34,459 nt of DNA from an uncultured Bacteroidota bacterium (lineage in GTDB: Bacteria; Bacteroidota; Bacteroidia; Chitinophagales; Chitinophagaceae), in contig CAISOH010000133.1 in the NCBI GenBank assembly GCA_903887005.1, positions 1-34,459 of the forward strand. The letters run 5' to 3'. Numbering within the stretch: position 1 is the first letter of the stretch; each line of letters starts with the position of its first letter. The translations under genes and the position numbers were made by a program. Below are positions 33,747-34,459 of the stretch, piece by piece. Below the pieces are notes generated by a model. It worked only from the letters and a program-made list of their open reading frames with translations, was not told where the DNA came from and made no database searches.

Positions 33747-33753
33747 GGTCGTT

Positions 33754-34047
33754 TCATTTAGTAGAAGTTTTTAAGTTGTTTTGATTAGTTTCTATTTTCA
33801 GAATAATATCATCAAGCAGATTCCGGACAGTAGGGTAGCTAAGGCCTAATTTCTGGGCCATTATTTTCAGGCTGCCGCTGCATTTTACAAAATCAACTAT
33901 AAAATCCTGCTCCTGTTGAGTAAGGCTGGCTAGAAGCGGCAACCCGAAAATACCCGACACTTCGGTGGAGCATTTTTCACAAACTAGGCTTTTTACCTTC
34001 AGTACAGAGGCGCAGCTGGGACAAATATGAGGTAGATTGTTTTGCAT
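33754..34047 (-). CDS. DUF2089-like regulator with zinc ribbon and helix-turn-helix
   Basis: 97 residues from the ATG at 34047 (the frame extends to a TTG at 34059). Four cysteines C9, C12, C23, C26 (CPSC ... CEKC) form a zinc ribbon, followed by LLASLTQQEQDFIVDFVKCS and a helix-turn-helix (LKIMAQKLGLSYPTVRNLLD). This is the DUF2089 layout, predicted DNA-binding regulators. As the first gene of the operon running to 31224, it likely controls its own transcription. The C-terminal tail is polar (KIETNQNNLKTSTK). Confidence 0.85.
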   Translation of the reverse strand: MQNNLPHICPSCASVLKVKSLVCEKCSTEVSGIFGLPLLASLTQQEQDFIVDFVKCSGSLKIMAQKLGLSYPTVRNLLDDIILKIETNQNNLKTSTK

Positions 34048-34056
34048 ATTATTACA

Positions 34057-34064
34057 CAAAAGTA
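34057..34064 (-). promoter_or_regulatory. Candidate -7 box TACTTTTG for the DUF2089 operon
   Basis: The minus strand reads TACTTTTG (fits TAnnTTTG), ending 10 bases before the ATG at 34047. A start about 6-7 bases downstream would give an almost leaderless transcript. No -33 TTG at the right distance. Confidence 0.4.
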
Positions 34065-34253
34065 ATAAACTTTTTAATAAAATTTAGTTTTTAGTAAATA
34101 AAATTGAAAAAATGTTGAAAATAATAGTAAAATGATGAAATAATCTTTTTTACCGACTATGGAGTTGTGGGATCCTATTTTTAACGTGTGGCGATTATTA
34201 ATATGGCAATCAATTAGTTAACTATATTTAGCATAGGTGTTCCATACAAGGCA
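34065..34253. other. AT-rich upstream region of the DUF2089 operon
   Basis: No coding frame was seen. It contains short runs such as aaaatttagtttttagtaaa. No further feature is supported before the REP-like array begins at 34254. Confidence 0.45.
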
Positions 34254-34459
34254 ACTCGTCCTCGTTTATAACGAGGATGCCACAGCAGTGCGTTTGTAAC
34301 GCACAAAAATAACCACTCGTCCTCGTTTATAACGAGGATGCCATGGCAGTGCGTTTGTAACGCACAAAAAAAATATTATTATCGAAACATTTCAGCAGAC
34401 AGATATATCATCGAAGATAACCACTCGTCCTCGTTTATAACGAGGATGCCACGGCAGTG
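34254..34459 (+). repeat. REP-like double-hairpin repeat array, three copies, last cut by the window edge
   Basis: Copy 1 (34254-34309), copy 2 (34315-34370; period 61) and copy 3 (34423-34459, truncated). Each starts actcg, then hairpin A tcctcgtttataacgagga (8-bp stem, 3-base loop; copy 1 at 34259-34277), then tgccaNNgca, then hairpin B gtgcgtttgtaacgcac (7-bp stem, 3-base loop; 34288-34304), then an A-run. Both hairpins share gtt-NNN-aac at the tip. Copies differ only at the cca-c/t-a/g-gcagt link and the A-run length. This resembles the REP elements mobilised by RAYT (Y1 REP-associated tyrosine) transposases in Bacteroidota; no transposase gene lies within the window. Confidence 0.75.

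Noticed and set aside
34254-34459. CRISPR array
   Set aside because: Repeat units contain two self-complementary hairpins, the intervals between copies are 5 and 52 bases, not uniform spacers, and there are no cas genes.

Overview
The window looks like a chromosomal segment of a Bacteroidota bacterium, most likely from the Chitinophagales/Sphingobacteriales side. Reasons: several secreted proteins end in a type IX secretion (T9SS) type A sorting domain (YPNPA...LPAGLY...KKFVKM pattern); lipoproteins have the SCKK-type lipobox; sensor kinases are of the LytS/LytTR class; ribosome binding sites are weak; and candidate promoters fit TAnnTTTG. No rRNA, tRNA, CRISPR array, transposase or phage gene was seen.

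Layout. 1-1012: a possible gene tail, then a 5'-truncated NHL/T9SS pseudogene. 1013-1921: a long repeat-bearing gap. 1922-5522: two multi-pass GT-C type membrane proteins, one TMTC-like with TPRs. 5817-12713: housekeeping block with sucA, a small lipoprotein, uvrC, and convergent xseB/xseA. 13053-14641: a DegT-fold enzyme whose PLP lysine position is histidine, overlapping a small membrane protein gene. 14927-18375: minus-strand LytTR response regulator, LytS-type kinase, a DUF4288-like protein and a LiaF-like membrane protein. 18608-21741: OmpA-domain protein and a complete NHL-propeller T9SS protein. 21978-27712: a tandem pair of ~940-residue T9SS cargo proteins. 27811-31206: outer-membrane barrel, an FN3/C25-like-fold T9SS protein and its overlapping lipoprotein. 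31224-34047: tight minus-strand operon (DUF2089 regulator, tiny ORF, polytopic membrane protein, alpha/beta hydrolase, bacterial PH-domain protein). 34254-34459: REP-like double-hairpin repeats cut by the window edge.

The most striking theme is the density of short interspersed, mostly palindromic repeats of at least seven sequence types, and the fact that several have entered reading frames. One has added residues to the T9SS domain of the remnant, one sits in frame near the C-terminus of sucA, and others supply the last codons or stop codons of uvrC and of the 27811 barrel gene, or a false N-terminal extension of the OmpA gene. Other points for follow-up are the Lys-to-His DegT protein, the mosaic divergence of the tandem T9SS paralogues, and a C25-like domain without a visible catalytic dyad. 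All function calls come from motif recognition by eye; no database search was run.
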